A stretch of DNA of 64,000 bases from CAZBLP01 sp964492825 (GTDB lineage Bacteria; DYJV01): positions 62,001-126,000 of the forward strand of contig CAZBLP010000001.1 of NCBI GenBank assembly GCA_964492825.1. Direction: 5' to 3'. A program made the translations under genes and the position numbers. A model generated the notes under the pieces. It saw only the letters and a program-made list of their open reading frames with translations, did not search any database and was not told where the DNA came from. Shown in pieces: positions 36,540 through 44,837 of this stretch. Position 1 is the first letter of the stretch. Every line of letters begins with the position of its first letter.

Positions 36540-37999
36540 ATTTTATCCTTAAGCTTATTATACTGTGATTTCATATAATCACGGAGCATTATAGCTTTTT
36601 TATCACTTAACATTACACCGTCAAAATTAAAATTCTGTCCTTGAAGAAGTGTGTAAACAAGCTCCCATTTATCCAGTGTTTTTATAATTACACCACTGTA
36701 AAAAAGCTTAAATTTTTGAATTATTTTTTCAAAATCAGGTGGAAGAGGTTTATCAGAGGGGAAATAAACATGAATGGTAATAAAGCTGCTGTCAATAAGC
36801 TCTCTGATTTTCAAACGTAATATATCTACCCAATCCCTGCCTATTTGCTCAATTATAACAACTGCATAACGTTCAGACTCAAACCGGTCAACTGTAAACT
36901 TTGAATGCTCTTTTTCAATAGAATCTGCTGCAATAGATAAAGTGAGATTGTTAAAAGAACTTATTAATGAATCTGTGATTTTCAGATGTTCTTTGGGAAT
37001 ATGGACAATTGCAGGTTTCGCTCCATCGGGAATATGAAGACAATAGAGTAGACTTTCTCTTTCATTGCTGTTAGTATCCATACCAACAAATTTCACTCTG
37101 TCATGAACCGAAAGTTTTATAGCTGTTGGATTGTATCCAAATGCAGTAACAAGCCTCTGAGATTTTACATGACCAGTTACCAAGTTGGAAAAAGCTACTC
37201 TGAGACCGGAACTCCCTTTATTTAAAAAATCACTCTGCATACGGGCAACTTTGAGCAGAGCACGGTTTTTCCTGTAATCTGGCCTGCTCATAAGCACACC
37301 AGCCTCAGCTATTGAATTGCTATAAGGTGAACGGATATAAGAAGAGTTTACAACTATTTCTCCTTTACTGTTCTTGGCAATAAAACTGATAATTTGCTGT
37401 TTGGCAATTGCATTTTCCAGTTCTTTTCTAAAATAAAAACTTGATTTAACATACGTATATTTATAGGTAAGATAAGTTAAACGAATAATTCCATAAGCAT
37501 CTTTAGGCTGAGCTATGGAAATACTCAACTTTTCTTTGGAACATGCATCAAGGGTTTTTGTATCAGGAGGAAGCTCCTCTTTAAGCGGTGTAAATCGTCG
37601 GAATCTCTTTTCAAATTCAAGAACCCAACCATTTTTGCCCTCATTACGAAAATACATGGCATCTGTAATTGAATCAAGAAGTAGAAAAGGGAGTCCTTCC
37701 AATGAATCTTCGGGATTTCTGCTGTCATAAACCGGCAGATTCTCTTCATCTACAGGGAGTCCCTTGTTACGAAAAGAAAAACAGAGCCCCTGGTCAATTA
37801 CTCTTGCTTCTATTTCAAATAATTCCTTTTTGTCAGGCTGAAGAGATTTAATAATAAATCCTGCTGCCTCTTCTGCTGCAAGTTCAAGGTGCTTGGCTTC
37901 AGTATCATCTGCTCCAAAAAATCTGCCATTTTCAGCAACAAAAGCTCTTATAATTGGAATGGCTCTAATATCATGATAAGTTGCAAGATGAGTTATCAT
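36536..37999 (-). CDS. HATPase-GNAT fusion protein
   Basis: A 487-residue protein, first in the GH3 operon. Residues 1-140 resemble an RsbW-type histidine-kinase-like ATPase: LELAAEEAAGFIIKS matches the N-box helix and CFSFRNKGLPVD the following strand region. Residues about 155-330 form a GNAT acyltransferase-like domain (SIAQPKDAYGIIRLTYLTYKY, then MSRPDYRKNRALLKVARM at the acyl-CoA site). The last 150 residues are mixed alpha/beta and unrecognised. The ATPase lacks an obvious G1 motif of the DxGxG type, so catalytic activity is uncertain. I know no assigned function for this combination. Confidence 0.72.
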   Translation of the reverse strand: MITHLATYHDIRAIPIIRAFVAENGRFFGADDTEAKHLELAAEEAAGFIIKSLQPDKKELFEIEARVIDQGLCFSFRNKGLPVDEENLPVYDSRNPEDSLEGLPFLLLDSITDAMYFRNEGKNGWVLEFEKRFRRFTPLKEELPPDTKTLDACSKEKLSISIAQPKDAYGIIRLTYLTYKYTYVKSSFYFRKELENAIAKQQIISFIAKNSKGEIVVNSSYIRSPYSNSIAEAGVLMSRPDYRKNRALLKVARMQSDFLNKGSSGLRVAFSNLVTGHVKSQRLVTAFGYNPTAIKLSVHDRVKFVGMDTNSNERESLLYCLHIPDGAKPAIVHIPKEHLKITDSLISSFNNLTLSIAADSIEKEHSKFTVDRFESERYAVVIIEQIGRDWVDILRLKIRELIDSSFITIHVYFPSDKPLPPDFEKIIQKFKLFYSGVIIKTLDKWELVYTLLQGQNFNFDGVMLSDKKAIMLRDYMKSQYNKLKDKI

Positions 38000-38017
38000 A
38001 GTTATTGTCCAATAAGA

Positions 38018-38046
38018 TTAATAAATACAAACATATGTTTTGTCAA
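38018..38046 (-). promoter_or_regulatory. Promoter of the GNAT-GH3-MFS operon with a palindrome in the spacer
   Basis: On the minus strand TTGACA (38041-38046, perfect) and TATTAA (38018-38023) are 17 bases apart. Predicted start is near 38011, leaving only about 12 bases of leader before the ATG at 37999, with no clear ribosome site. The spacer contains the perfect 12-bp palindrome AAACATATGTTT (38029-38040), an ideal place for a dimeric repressor. Confidence 0.65.
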
Positions 38047-38191
38047 GAATTTTTTATTTTTACCTAATAAAGTATAATGTATATGAAGTAATTGTAAAAT
38101 AAAAATAATAATAATTTTAACATAGCAGATTACAATCATTATGGTTTTTTTACATTCTATATATTTCCACTGTTTTTACCATAAATTTTAT

Positions 38192-38220
38192 TTGACAAAT
38201 AAAAACTAATCTTATATAAA
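38192..38220 (+). promoter_or_regulatory. Sigma-70 promoter of the polyamine operon
   Basis: TTGACA (38192-38197) and TATAAA (38215-38220) are 17 bases apart, a near-consensus promoter. The predicted start near 38227 leaves a 37-base leader with a strong AAAGGAGG just before speD. It is divergent from the GNAT-operon promoter 150 bases away. Confidence 0.8.
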
Positions 38221-38263
38221 GTTTGACCTTTAAAATTTTAATATTCTAAAAAGGAGGTGGACT

Positions 38264-38704
38264 ATGAGAGCACTTGGCAGACACTTACTTGTAGAATTTT
38301 ATGATTGTAATCCCGATATAATTAACAACAAAGAATTAGTTGAACAATATATGAAAGAAGCGGCTTTAAAAGCTGGTTCTACAATTGTTCAATCAGTGTT
38401 TCATATGTTTCAACCTCATGGAGTTAGCGGTGTTGTTGTTATTGCAGAATCGCATCTTGCCATTCATACATGGCCAGAATACAAGTATGCCTCTGTTGAC
38501 CTTTATACATGTGGTTCATGTGTTGACCCTTTAATTGCATACAGATATCTTAAAAATAAATTTGAATCAAACAATGCTGACTTAAAAGAAATAACAAGAG
38601 GAGAGCTTGAAAATATTTTACCATATGCCAGCTATAAACCTGAAAAATGTACCTATAAGCAAGCTGTTAATGATGATACTCAAAGAAGGGGAGTTGTTCT
38701 TTGA
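38264..38704 (+). CDS. speD: S-adenosylmethionine decarboxylase proenzyme
   Basis: A 146-residue class 1b AdoMet decarboxylase. The proenzyme cleaves itself between E62 and S63 in AESHLAIHTWPEY, turning S63 into the pyruvoyl cofactor; H68 and C83 (YTCG) are the conserved catalytic partners. It makes decarboxylated AdoMet, the aminopropyl donor for spermidine. First gene of a polyamine operon (speD, arginine decarboxylase, speE, speB), with a near-consensus promoter and AAAGGAGG upstream. Confidence 0.97.
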   Translation: MRALGRHLLVEFYDCNPDIINNKELVEQYMKEAALKAGSTIVQSVFHMFQPHGVSGVVVIAESHLAIHTWPEYKYASVDLYTCGSCVDPLIAYRYLKNKFESNNADLKEITRGELENILPYASYKPEKCTYKQAVNDDTQRRGVVL

Positions 38705-38741
38705 CTGAAAAATTATCTAAAGACCAGGGGAGGTTATTCCC

Positions 38742-39209
38742 ATGATGTGTCAAACACCAACTAAATATTTTCTTGTTGCAGGAGTGGGAGAAGGATATAC
38801 ACCGTTAAATTCTTTTGATACTGCTCTTTTAAATGCAGGTATTGGTAATACCAATCTTGTGAAAATGAGCAGCATTATTCCGCCTAACTGTAAAGAAGTT
38901 AGCCCTTTACCATTGCCTTTTGGAGCATTAGTGCCAGTTGCATATGCATCAATTACCACAGATCTTTCAGAAGAAGTAATATCAGCTGCTGTTGCTGTTG
39001 CTATTCCCGAAGATATTGAGAAACCTGGATTGATTATGGAATACTCATCAAGGGGAAGAAAGGAAGATATTGAGAATATTGTTAGAAATATGGCTCAAAA
39101 GGGTATGGAAATGAGAGGAGAAAAAATAAAAGATATTAAAAGTATATCAATTCAGCATAGAGTTAAAAAAACAGGAACTGCATTTGCAGCTGTTGTGTTA
39201 TGGTATTAG
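38742..39209 (+). CDS. pdaD: Pyruvoyl-dependent arginine decarboxylase
   Basis: A 155-residue self-cleaving enzyme converting arginine to agmatine. Conserved blocks are FLVAGVGEGYTPLNSFD and NTNLVKMSSIIPP, where cleavage between S43 and S44 would create the pyruvoyl group. Length matches the archaeal-type family. GGGGAGG lies 8 bases before ATG 38742; the adjacent ATG 38745 is also possible. Using this form instead of the large PLP-dependent SpeA, next to speE and speB, sets up agmatine as the entry to polyamines. Confidence 0.95.
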   Translation: MMCQTPTKYFLVAGVGEGYTPLNSFDTALLNAGIGNTNLVKMSSIIPPNCKEVSPLPLPFGALVPVAYASITTDLSEEVISAAVAVAIPEDIEKPGLIMEYSSRGRKEDIENIVRNMAQKGMEMRGEKIKDIKSISIQHRVKKTGTAFAAVVLWY

Positions 39210-39224
39210 AGGAGATCTAAATAA

Positions 39225-40064
39225 ATGAATGGTTTATGGTTTACTGAATTACATGGTAATCACTATGGAATTACAATTAAAATAAATAAAGTTTTGAAAA
39301 GCATGAAAACAAAATTTCAAAAACTTGATGTATATGATACAGAAGGTTTCGGAAGATTACTTACACTTGATGATCTTGTTATGGTTACTGAGAGGGATGA
39401 ATTTGTTTATCATGAAATGATTGTTCATGTGCCTTTTTTTTGTCATAATTTACCTGAAACTGTTTTGATAATAGGAGGTGGTGACGGGGGGACAGTTAGA
39501 GAAATTTTAAAACATAAAACAGTAAAGCATATTGATATGGTGGAAATAGATGAAGAAGTTGTAAAATCTGCAAAAGAATTTTTTCCTACATTGTCATGCG
39601 AGCTTGATAATCCAAAGGTTAAGTTGCATTTTAAAGATGGTGTTGAATTTGTTAAAAATATTAACAATTTCTATGATGTTGTTATAATAGATTCAACTGA
39701 TCCTATTAATGTTGGAGAAGGTTTATTTACTACAGAGTTTTATAAAAATTGTTATAGCGCACTTAAAGAGGATGGCATTCTAACAAATCAGAGTGAATCA
39801 CCTTTTCATAATGCAGATTGGGTTAAAAATATTTATGAGAAATTAAATAAAGTTTTTCCTATTGTTAAAATGTATACTGCATCAGTTCCCACTTATCCGT
39901 CCGGCTTATGGAGTTTTGCTTTTTGTTCTAAAAGTATTAATCCGGTTGATAATTTTAAAGAAACCAGATATGATGAATACAATTTAAAATTAAAGTATTA
40001 TAACAAAGATATACATAAAGCTTCTTTTGCAATACCAAATTTTGCAAAAGAATTAATAAAATAA
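39225..40064 (+). CDS. speE: Spermidine synthase or agmatine aminopropyltransferase
   Basis: A 279-residue aminopropyltransferase. The AdoMet-binding loop GGGDGGTVREIL, the acidic MVEIDEEVV, VIIDSTDPI with catalytic Asp, and YPSGLWSFAF are family hallmarks. It moves an aminopropyl group from decarboxylated AdoMet to putrescine, or to agmatine in the Thermus-type route. Gene order, with speE before the ureohydrolase and no other putrescine-forming gene here, allows either route. AGAGGAG precedes the ATG. Shares one base with speB. Confidence 0.95.
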   Translation: MNGLWFTELHGNHYGITIKINKVLKSMKTKFQKLDVYDTEGFGRLLTLDDLVMVTERDEFVYHEMIVHVPFFCHNLPETVLIIGGGDGGTVREILKHKTVKHIDMVEIDEEVVKSAKEFFPTLSCELDNPKVKLHFKDGVEFVKNINNFYDVVIIDSTDPINVGEGLFTTEFYKNCYSALKEDGILTNQSESPFHNADWVKNIYEKLNKVFPIVKMYTASVPTYPSGLWSFAFCSKSINPVDNFKETRYDEYNLKLKYYNKDIHKASFAIPNFAKELIK

Positions 40065-40900
40065 TGAAATTTTTAGCTGCAAAAAATAATTTTGATTTAG
40101 CAAATATTATATTGCTTGGAGTACCATTTGATGCTACAAGCTCTTTTAGAAGCGGTAGCAGATTTGCACCAGATAGTATAAGAATATACTCTGATGTTTT
40201 AGAGACATACAGCCCTTATTTTGATTATGATATTGAGAACATAGATTTTTTTGATTATGGTAATTTATGTGCAACTGTTAGTAATTTTGAAACATTAAAT
40301 AAAGAGTTGACAAGGCTTATAGATAATTTTTTAAATAAAAATAAAAAAGTTATTGCAATTGGTGGTGAACATTTAATAACTTTACCAATTGTTGAAGCTT
40401 ATTTAAGAAAATTTGATGATTTAGTTATTGTTCAAATAGATGCTCATGCAGATTTAAGAAACGAATATTTTAATGAAAAATATTCACATGCTACTGTTTT
40501 AAGAAGGATATTTGACATTATTGGTGGTGATAGAATCTTCCAAATAGGAATACGCTCCGGATTAAAGGAAGAATTTATTTTTGCTGAAGAAAATAGTAAT
40601 TTTTATCCTTTTTCAACAGATATCAATGATGCTGTTGTTGAAAAGTTGAAAAATAAAAAATTATATCTTACAATAGATTTGGATGTACTTGATCCTTCAG
40701 TATTTCCTGGTACTGGTGCTCCAGAACCAGGAGGAATCAGTTTTAATGATATGATTGATTTTTTGAAAAAGATGTATAAATTAGACATAGTTGGTGCAGA
40801 TGTTGTAGAACTTTCTCCTCATTACGATGCAAGTGGAATTTCAAGTATTACAGCAGCAAAAATTATTAGAGAACTCTTAATTGTTTTAAATAAAAATTAA
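40064..40900 (+). CDS. speB: Agmatinase-type ureohydrolase
   Basis: A 278-residue Mn2+ ureohydrolase of the arginase/agmatinase family. The metal-binding motifs are GGEHLITLP, DAHADLR and TIDLDVLDPS, followed by GTGAPEPGG. It releases urea from agmatine to give putrescine, or from N1-aminopropylagmatine to give spermidine. Its ATG overlaps the speE stop codon by one base, so the two are coupled. Specificity cannot be read from sequence alone; the operon excludes arginase as the likely role. Confidence 0.93.
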   Translation: MKFLAAKNNFDLANIILLGVPFDATSSFRSGSRFAPDSIRIYSDVLETYSPYFDYDIENIDFFDYGNLCATVSNFETLNKELTRLIDNFLNKNKKVIAIGGEHLITLPIVEAYLRKFDDLVIVQIDAHADLRNEYFNEKYSHATVLRRIFDIIGGDRIFQIGIRSGLKEEFIFAEENSNFYPFSTDINDAVVEKLKNKKLYLTIDLDVLDPSVFPGTGAPEPGGISFNDMIDFLKKMYKLDIVGADVVELSPHYDASGISSITAAKIIRELLIVLNKN

Positions 40901-40912
40901 AGGAGTAAAATA

Positions 40913-41287
40913 GTGGAGCAAGAAAAATTACAATTTTTTAAAGATTTACTTATGAAAGAGAAAGAAAGACTCCTTGAAAAAATGGAAAAAATGAAAAATG
41001 GTGAAGTTTATGTAGATAAAGAGCAGATTAAAGACGTAGTTGATGCTGCATCAGACGAACTTGACAAAGCTTTTGTAATGAGAATTAGAGATAGAGAATT
41101 GAAGCTTATAAAAAAAATAGACGAAGCTTTAAATAGAATAGAAAAAGGCACTTATGGAGTTTGTGAAGAGTGTGGATGTGAAATTGAAGAGCGAAGACTT
41201 AGGGCAAGACCTGTTGCAACTCTCTGTATTTCTTGCAAAGAAGATCAGGAAGAACAAGAGCAGAGAATGGAAAAACAGAGGAAATGA
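40913..41287 (+). CDS. DksA/TraR-family zinc-finger protein
   Basis: A 124-residue protein with an N-terminal coiled-coil hairpin and a C-terminal C4 zinc finger, CEECG and CISCKE, with ERRLRARPVAT between, as in DksA. Such proteins enter the RNA polymerase secondary channel and modulate transcription together with ppGpp. Start is GTG with AAAGGAG upstream. The coiled-coil tip has DAASDELDKA rather than the canonical DxxDxA of E. coli DksA, close but not identical. Its stop overlaps the next ATG (ATGA). Confidence 0.92.
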   Translation: MEQEKLQFFKDLLMKEKERLLEKMEKMKNGEVYVDKEQIKDVVDAASDELDKAFVMRIRDRELKLIKKIDEALNRIEKGTYGVCEECGCEIEERRLRARPVATLCISCKEDQEEQEQRMEKQRK

Positions 41288-42411
41288 AAAACAAAAAGAT
41301 TATTGAAGAGGTAATTTATAATCTTTTAAAAAATAATATAAAATTAAAAGAATCTGAAAAGATTTTAGTTTTTACTGATAATAAAAGTATATGTAACCAA
41401 AGTAATCAAGAAAATGAGTTGTTTGAAATAGCTCTGTATTTTTCAGAAATAGCAAAAACCATTTCAAAAAAAGTATCTTTTTTATATTATCCTTCCTTGT
41501 GCGGACATGGCATTGAACCCAGTGAAAATGTATGGATAGAAGCATTTGGTGAAGATGTTGTCAAACAGCTTAAAAAGAAAAAATTGTTTAATAAAATTTT
41601 AAAAAAAAATTTGCCTCAGGATAAAATAGAAAGTGTAAAAAAAATAATCAAAGATTTTTCAATAGAAATAGTGGATGTGGTTATAGCTCTCTCTTATTTT
41701 TCCACAAGCCACACTCAATTTAGGTATTTTTTAACAAATTTTTGTGGTGTGAGATACTGCAGTATGCCGCTATTTGAAAGAAGTATGTTTTTTTCAGCTT
41801 TACAGGAAGATTGGGCATTACTGAAAAAGAGAAGTTTATTTTTAAAAGAAAAATTAAAGAACAGCTCTTTTGTTATTGTAAAATCTGATAACGGAACTGA
41901 TTTAAGATTCTCTGTAACTGGCAGAGAGTTTCAGGTTGATACAGGTGATCTTTCATATAAAGGTGCTTTTTCCAATATTCCTGCAGGTGAAGTTTTTATT
42001 GCACCTATTGAGAAAACTGCAAATGGAAAATTAGTAATAGAATATTCTCCTACTTCCAAATTGGATTCAAATCTTACATTATGGGTAGAAAATGGTTTTG
42101 TTAATTATATAGAAGGCAATGATAAATATAAAGATGAATTATATAAAAAAATCAACCAGAACAAGTTAAATAGCAATATTGCAGAATTTGGCATAGGAAC
42201 AAACAGTAGAGCCAACAATATGTTAAACATTTTGGAATCAGAGAAAATTTTAGGGACAATCCATATTGCCCTTGGAGATAACTCTTCTTTTGGAGGTAAT
42301 ATCAGAACCAGTTTTCATGAAGATTATCTTGTATTAAAGCCTACAGTTGAAATTTACAATGAAAATAAGGATAATTTTTTTATTTTGATTGATGGGAAAC
42401 CAATCTTTTAA
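41284..42411 (+). CDS. M29-family aminopeptidase
   Basis: A 375-residue metallopeptidase of the thermophilic aminopeptidase (AmpS/PepS) family. The C-terminal half has the two-metal ligands: NIPAGEVFIAP, IAEFGIGTNSRA, GTIHIALGDNSSFGG and SFHEDYLVL. It trims N-terminal residues from peptides in the cytosol. ATG 41284, inside an ATGA junction with the DksA-like gene, is preferred to upstream in-frame starts that would overlap that gene by more than 50 bases. The N-terminal half is divergent. Confidence 0.88.
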   Translation: MKNKKIIEEVIYNLLKNNIKLKESEKILVFTDNKSICNQSNQENELFEIALYFSEIAKTISKKVSFLYYPSLCGHGIEPSENVWIEAFGEDVVKQLKKKKLFNKILKKNLPQDKIESVKKIIKDFSIEIVDVVIALSYFSTSHTQFRYFLTNFCGVRYCSMPLFERSMFFSALQEDWALLKKRSLFLKEKLKNSSFVIVKSDNGTDLRFSVTGREFQVDTGDLSYKGAFSNIPAGEVFIAPIEKTANGKLVIEYSPTSKLDSNLTLWVENGFVNYIEGNDKYKDELYKKINQNKLNSNIAEFGIGTNSRANNMLNILESEKILGTIHIALGDNSSFGGNIRTSFHEDYLVLKPTVEIYNENKDNFFILIDGKPIF

Positions 42412-42429
42412 ATTTTCAGGAGAATAAAA

Positions 42430-43329
42430 TTGCAGAAAATACTCATCCTTACTGGTCCCACTGCCACTGGAAAATCAAAATTATCTTTTGAAATAGCAGA
42501 TAAATTCAATATTGAAATAATTAATATTGATTCAATGCAGGTTTATAAATATTTTGACATTGGTACTGATAAACCTGAAATTTCTGTTTTAAAAAAGTAT
42601 CCGCATCATTTAATAAGTTATGTTGATCCAAGTTCAGATTATAATGTTAAACAATACATAGCCGATGCTGATGAAAAAATAAATGAAATATCTAATAAAG
42701 GGAAAAAACCACTTTTTGTTGGTGGAACAGGACTTTATATAAGATGTTTTTTAAATGGTATAATAGAAGAAGATAAAGATGATAACGAGTTGAGAAAATA
42801 TTTCAGTCAATTTTCATTTGATTATTTATATACAAAATTAAAGATTATAGATTTTGATGCTTATAAAAAAATAAAAATTAATGATAAATATAGAGTTATA
42901 AGGGCATTAAGTTATTATTATAATACTGGCAAATTGATTTCTGCTATGTGGAGGGAGCATAATTTCAATAAACCAAGATATAAATATTTAAAATTTGCAA
43001 TTTCTTTTAATAGGGATGCACTTTACAATAAAATTAACTTTCGGGTTGACCATATGATTGAAAAAGGTTTAATTGATGAAACAGTGAGATTAATTGAAAA
43101 AGGTTTTTCAAATAGCAGGCCTATGAATGGCATAGGTTACAAAGAGATTAAATTATTTTTAGAAGGTAAATTATCAAAAAGTAATGCAATAGATCTTATT
43201 AAGCAAAATACAAGGAAGTATGCTAAAAGGCAAATTACCTGGTTTAGGAAAGAAAATGATATTTTTTGGATAGATAAAAACAAAAAGGATGAGTTATTTT
43301 ATAAAATAGAAAAATTTTTACAGGATTGA
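42430..43329 (+). CDS. miaA: tRNA dimethylallyltransferase
   Basis: A 299-residue enzyme that adds a dimethylallyl group to A37 of tRNAs reading UNN codons. The P-loop is LTGPTATGKSKLS, followed by DSMQVYKYFDIGTDKP and VGGTGLYIRCFLNG, all diagnostic. KRQITWFRKENDIFW is the conserved C-terminal block. Start is TTG with AGGAG seven bases upstream. It precedes hfq by 3 bases, the classic miaA-hfq pair of many bacteria. Confidence 0.96.
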   Translation: MQKILILTGPTATGKSKLSFEIADKFNIEIINIDSMQVYKYFDIGTDKPEISVLKKYPHHLISYVDPSSDYNVKQYIADADEKINEISNKGKKPLFVGGTGLYIRCFLNGIIEEDKDDNELRKYFSQFSFDYLYTKLKIIDFDAYKKIKINDKYRVIRALSYYYNTGKLISAMWREHNFNKPRYKYLKFAISFNRDALYNKINFRVDHMIEKGLIDETVRLIEKGFSNSRPMNGIGYKEIKLFLEGKLSKSNAIDLIKQNTRKYAKRQITWFRKENDIFWIDKNKKDELFYKIEKFLQD

Positions 43330-43332
43330 AAA

Positions 43333-43578
43333 ATGACAAAAGATTTTAATATTCAAAATCAATTTTTGAACAAATTGAGGAAGTCCAAAAATCCGGTGAT
43401 AATTCAGATTAAAGGAGACAGAATTTTCCAGGGTATTATTGTGGCGTACGATAATTATGCAATTCTGGTCAAAGAGCAACCTTCTGCTCCGCCAGTATTG
43501 ATTTTTAAGCATGCAATTGCTTATATTATACCTGAGAGAAAGCATGATGAAATTATAAATTTTGGCAATGAAAACTAA
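43333..43578 (+). CDS. hfq: RNA chaperone Hfq
   Basis: An 81-residue Sm-like protein that forms hexamers and pairs small RNAs with mRNAs. The N-terminal NIQNQFLNKLRKSKNPV and Sm1 region QGIIVAYDNYAILVK are clear. The Sm2 motif usually reads YKHA; here it is FKHA (residues 58-61). The loop between the sheets carries an unusual EQPSAPP. It lies directly after miaA, as expected. Its stop is one base from the stop of the convergent leuD gene. Confidence 0.93.
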   Translation: MTKDFNIQNQFLNKLRKSKNPVIIQIKGDRIFQGIIVAYDNYAILVKEQPSAPPVLIFKHAIAYIIPERKHDEIINFGNEN

Positions 43579-43579
43579 T

Positions 43580-44074
43580 CTATACCACTAAATCACCATG
43601 TTTTTTTATATACTCTACAAGCCCGCCGCTATTTAATATTTTAGTCATAACATCAGGCAGAGGCGGAAAATCAAGGATGATATTTTTTGTTTTATTTAAA
43701 ACCGTTCCATTTTCAAGACTTACTTCTAAAATATCGTTTTCTTCAATTTTATCAGTATCGCATATTATTACAGGGAGTCCAACATTAATAGCATTTCTGA
43801 AAAATATTCTTGCAAAAGATTTTGCAAGAACTGCATTGACTCCTGCAAGTTTTATAATGGTTGGCGCATGTTCACGACTTGAGCCTAAACCGAAATTGTT
43901 GCCTCCAACAACAAAATCACCTTTACTCATAGATTTTGCAAAATCCTCCCTTGCATCCTCAAGAACATGTTTTGCAAGTTCTGGCAAATTTGATCTTAGA
44001 TGGAATAATCTTCCAGGAGCAATGTGGTCAGTTGAAATATCATCTCCGAATTTCCAGGCCTTACCAATAAGCAT
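43580..44074 (-). CDS. leuD: 3-isopropylmalate dehydratase small subunit
   Basis: A 164-residue LeuD-type swivel domain. GKAWKFGDDISTDHIAPGR, FVVGGNNFGLGSSREHAP and SFARIFFRNAINVGLPV are hallmarks. With LeuC it isomerises isopropylmalate in leucine synthesis; the short form is typical of anaerobes and archaea and may also serve homoaconitase-like reactions. No leuC is in the window. It is the last gene of the dapB-FAH-leuD run and is convergent with hfq. Confidence 0.93.
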   Translation of the reverse strand: MLIGKAWKFGDDISTDHIAPGRLFHLRSNLPELAKHVLEDAREDFAKSMSKGDFVVGGNNFGLGSSREHAPTIIKLAGVNAVLAKSFARIFFRNAINVGLPVIICDTDKIEENDILEVSLENGTVLNKTKNIILDFPPLPDVMTKILNSGGLVEYIKKHGDLVV

Positions 44075-44087
44075 ATCTGTTATCCTC

Positions 44088-44837
44088 CTATTTTTTAACT
44101 TTGTTCACTAAAGTTCCTATTCCTTCAATTGTAACTTCTACAGTATCTCCATATTGTAAGGGGCCAACACCTGAAGGTGTGCCAGTTGCAATAATATCGC
44201 CGGGAAATAAAGTCATTATTTTCGAGATATATGAAACAAGAAATTTTGGTTTGAATTTCATGTTTGATGTATTTGATTTTTGTACAGTTCTTCCATTTAC
44301 CTTAGTTTCAATATCCAGATTATCAACATCAAGATTATTTTCCATCCATGGGCCTACAGGAGCAAATGTATCGAAACTTTTACTTCTTGTGTATTGTCCA
44401 TCTTTTTCCTGCAAATCTCTTGCAGTGACATCATTAAAACATGTATAACCTAAAATATAATCATCAACTTCGTCCGGTTCAATATTTTTACATTTCTGAC
44501 CTATTACAACTGCAAGTTCACCTTCATAATCAACTCTTTTTGAAACTTCAGGCAGTATAATTTCTTCATTATGCGCAATAACAGCAGAGTTGGGTTTCAT
44601 AAATAGAAGGGGTTCTTCAGGAATTGGTTTATCCATTTCATTGGCATGATCAATGTAATTTAAACCTATTGCTATTATTTTAGTAGGTACTGAAACAGGT
44701 AAAATTTTTATTTCCTCAAAGCTAATAGCATCACCCTTAAAACTGTCTTTAGTAATAACTGATATTAATTTTTTCTCTTCATCTAAGATACCGTAAAGAT
44801 TTTCCAAATCTTTAAAAGAAAAATGTATAAGTTTCAT
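44088..44837 (-). CDS. Fumarylacetoacetate hydrolase family protein
   Basis: A 249-residue FAH-fold enzyme. LNYIDHANEMDKPIPEEPLLFMKPNSA, VDYEGELAVVIGQKC and FNDVTARDLQEKDGQYTRSKSFD carry the metal-binding acidic residues and His. Members include acylpyruvases, oxaloacetate decarboxylases and 2-hydroxyhepta-2,4-diene-dioate isomerases. The YcgM-like acylpyruvase or oxaloacetate decarboxylase role is more likely than aromatic breakdown in this context. It lies between dapB (one base gap region) and leuD. Confidence 0.9.
   Translation of the reverse strand: MKLIHFSFKDLENLYGILDEEKKLISVITKDSFKGDAISFEEIKILPVSVPTKIIAIGLNYIDHANEMDKPIPEEPLLFMKPNSAVIAHNEEIILPEVSKRVDYEGELAVVIGQKCKNIEPDEVDDYILGYTCFNDVTARDLQEKDGQYTRSKSFDTFAPVGPWMENNLDVDNLDIETKVNGRTVQKSNTSNMKFKPKFLVSYISKIMTLFPGDIIATGTPSGVGPLQYGDTVEVTIEGIGTLVNKVKK

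Noticed and set aside
41233..41283. Upstream ATG for the M29 aminopeptidase
   Set aside because: It lies inside the DksA-like gene in another frame and adds a basic, unlikely N-terminus. ATG 41284 forms a normal ATGA junction.
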